In this document: piece by piece, positions 6,437-7,898 of the stretch
Position numbering within the stretch: position 1 is the first letter of the stretch
Layout of the letters: each line of letters opens with the position of its first letter
NCBI GenBank assembly: GCA_016874895.1
Contig: VGSX01000159.1
Span: 1-7,898 of the forward strand
DNA length: 7,898 nucleotides
Origin: Deltaproteobacteria bacterium
GTDB taxonomy: Bacteria > Desulfobacterota > Desulfobaccia > Desulfobaccales > Desulfobaccaceae
Reading direction: 5' to 3'
Program-made: the position numbers and the translations under genes
Notes under the pieces: generated by a model
Told to the model about the DNA's origin: nothing
Seen by the model: the letters and a program-made list of their open reading frames with translations, nothing else
Database searches by the model: none

Positions 6437-6453
6437 ACAGGCTGGCAGCCTGT
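6437..6453. repeat. Short palindromic repeat, copy 1 (livM-livF gap)
   Basis: ACAGGCT-GGC-AGCCTGT is a perfect seven-base inverted repeat nine bases after livM stops. It is flanked by G-rich DNA, then GCCACCG and GTTTATTT. The same arrangement, slightly diverged, recurs at 7375-7406. The remainder of the gap (6454-6558) shows no recognisable gene or clear ribosome site. Confidence 0.6.
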
Positions 6454-6558
6454 GCCACCGCAGTTTATTTTTGATCCATAAGAGGCTTATAATCCAGGCG
6501 TCTTGCAGGTGAGGGTCCAGGGGGTATCCTTCAAGACCCCGGGCCGCGGCGATAATCC

Positions 6559-7284
6559 ATGCTAACCCTGAAAAGCGTTCATAGCTACTACGGCAGCCTG
6601 CATGTCCTGAAAGGTGTGTCCCTGCATGTCCGCCAGGGGGAGATCGTTACCCTGCTGGGGGCCAACGGCGCGGGTAAGACCACTACCCTGAAAACGATTT
6701 CCGGCTTGCTAAGACCCCGGAAAGGCATGATTGAATTCCTGGGGGAAGACATCAGCCGGTTGGGGGCGGAGCAGATCGTCCAGCGGGGTATTGCCCACGT
6801 CCCGGAGGGGCGGCGGGTCTTCAGTACCCTGAGCGTCACCGCCAATCTGGAACTGGGGGCCTTTGCCCGGAGCGACCACAAGGCCGTTAAAAAAGACCTT
6901 GAAGATCTCCAGGAGCGCTTTCCCATACTCCGGGAGCGGGCCAGGCAACCGGCGGGGACCCTCAGCGGCGGCGAGCAGCAGGTCCTGGCCATGGCCCGGG
7001 CCCTCATGGCCCGTCCCAAACTCCTGCTCCTGGATGAACCCTCCATGGGGCTGGCCCCCCGTTTGGTGAAACAGGTCTTTGAGATCATCGCCCGCCTCAG
7101 GGAAACGGGCGCCACCATCCTGCTCATCGAACAGAACGCCCGGGTGGCCCTCAAGGTGGCTGACCGGGGCTACGTCATGGAAACGGGGAGCATCAGCCTG
7201 GACGGCACCGCTGCCGAACTGATGGACCATAACGAGGTTAAGCGGGCCTATCTGGGCAAGGGTTACCAGGAGGTCTGGGAGTGA
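6559..7284 (+). CDS. livF: LIV-type ABC transporter ATP-binding protein LivF
   Basis: This cytoplasmic ATPase of the importer has 241 residues, the usual LivF length. Motifs in order are Walker A GANGAGKT (34-41), the LivF-specific VPEGRRVFSTLSV (81-93) at the Q-loop region, the ABC signature LSGGEQQ (135-141), Walker B LLLLDEP (155-161) with catalytic E160, and the D-loop segment SMGLAP. The switch region is LIEQNA, with glutamine where most ABC proteins have histidine, as is normal in LivF. The C-terminus VKRAYLGKG is also typical. All catalytic residues are intact. The ATG lacks an obvious Shine-Dalgarno sequence and lies 130 bp after livM. It precedes livG, the reverse of the common livG-livF order. 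Confidence 0.93.
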   Translation: MLTLKSVHSYYGSLHVLKGVSLHVRQGEIVTLLGANGAGKTTTLKTISGLLRPRKGMIEFLGEDISRLGAEQIVQRGIAHVPEGRRVFSTLSVTANLELGAFARSDHKAVKKDLEDLQERFPILRERARQPAGTLSGGEQQVLAMARALMARPKLLLLDEPSMGLAPRLVKQVFEIIARLRETGATILLIEQNARVALKVADRGYVMETGSISLDGTAAELMDHNEVKRAYLGKGYQEVWE

Positions 7285-7317
7285 TCTGTTACCTAACCTG
7301 AAAAATTCAAACTGTAG

Positions 7318-7343
7318 GGCGGGAAAGCGCAGCGCATCCCGCC
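7318..7343. repeat. Palindromic repeat in the livF-livG gap
   Basis: GGCGGGA (7318-7324) and TCCCGCC (7337-7343) form a seven-pair stem around a 12-base loop AAGCGCAGCGCA. The reverse complement resembles the dispersed 'GGTGGGTTACGCT..GCTAACCCACCCTAC' palindromes that I recall in many bacterial genomes. No T-run follows, so a simple terminator is unlikely. Confidence 0.6.
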
Positions 7344-7374
7344 TTAAGACATTGCCCGGATCAATCATGCCGGT

Positions 7375-7399
7375 ACAGGCTGGAAAGCCTCTACCACCG
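7375..7399. repeat. Short palindromic repeat, copy 2 (livF-livG gap)
   Basis: This reads ACAGGCTGGAAAGCCTCTACCACCG, with stem AGGCT-GGAA-AGCCT. It matches copy 1 at 6437 in ACAGGCTGG, AGCCT, CCACCG and a following T-rich GTTTTA tract, so the two look like members of one family. It ends 19 bases before the livG start codon, in place of a normal ribosome-binding site. Confidence 0.55.
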
Positions 7400-7418
7400 G
7401 GTTTTATCTTTTATTACT

Positions 7419-7898
<480 letters not shown>

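Noticed and set aside
6588..7368. Two long minus-strand frames over livF
   Set aside because: They are antisense shadows of an intact ATPase with all ABC motifs; no family signal.

Overview
The window looks like chromosomal DNA from a GC-rich, Gram-negative, probably anaerobic bacterium. The style of the genes and the dispersed palindromes between them recall Desulfobacterota (former Deltaproteobacteria). That placement is an inference from protein flavour and composition; no marker gene is present.

There are three regions. (1) Positions 1-1293 are a gene graveyard read on the minus strand. In transcription order it holds the N-terminal arm of a tyrosine-type integrase, part of a response-regulator receiver domain broken by an amber codon, the middle of a BPTD_3080-like restriction/helicase protein with an internal frameshifting deletion, and the C-terminal part of a WYL-domain regulator that runs off the left edge. 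It reads as the wreck of a mobile or defence island. (2) Positions 1352-4273 hold an intact three-gene minus-strand operon: a class-V cysteine desulfurase (GTG start, strong Shine-Dalgarno), a ten-helix EamA/DMT permease, and a UPF0280 (COG2122, ApbE-like) protein. A perfect TATAAT lies upstream and a small hairpin with a T-run lies downstream. The gene content suggests sulfur handling, but this is not proven. (3) Positions 4677-7898 hold a plus-strand LIV-type (branched-chain amino acid/amide) ABC importer: livH, livM, livF and the first 160 codons of livG, which is cut by the window end.

The divergent intergenic region (4215-4676) carries the minus-strand -10 box, a C/G-rich imperfect palindrome, two weak plus-strand promoter candidates, a perfect CTAAGG-CAT-CCTTAG dyad and two leader hairpins. 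The gaps livM-livF (130 bp) and livF-livG (134 bp) are unusually long for a LIV operon. They contain short palindromes, one family of which occurs in both gaps. The ATPase order livF-livG is the reverse of the common livG-livF order, and no periplasmic binding protein gene is visible.

Working together, LivH and LivM would form the membrane channel and LivF and LivG the two ATPases. The substrate cannot be read from the sequence. I found no RNA genes, CRISPR array or intact mobile element. The most notable signals are the four-gene fragment mosaic and the desulfurase/permease/UPF0280 operon.
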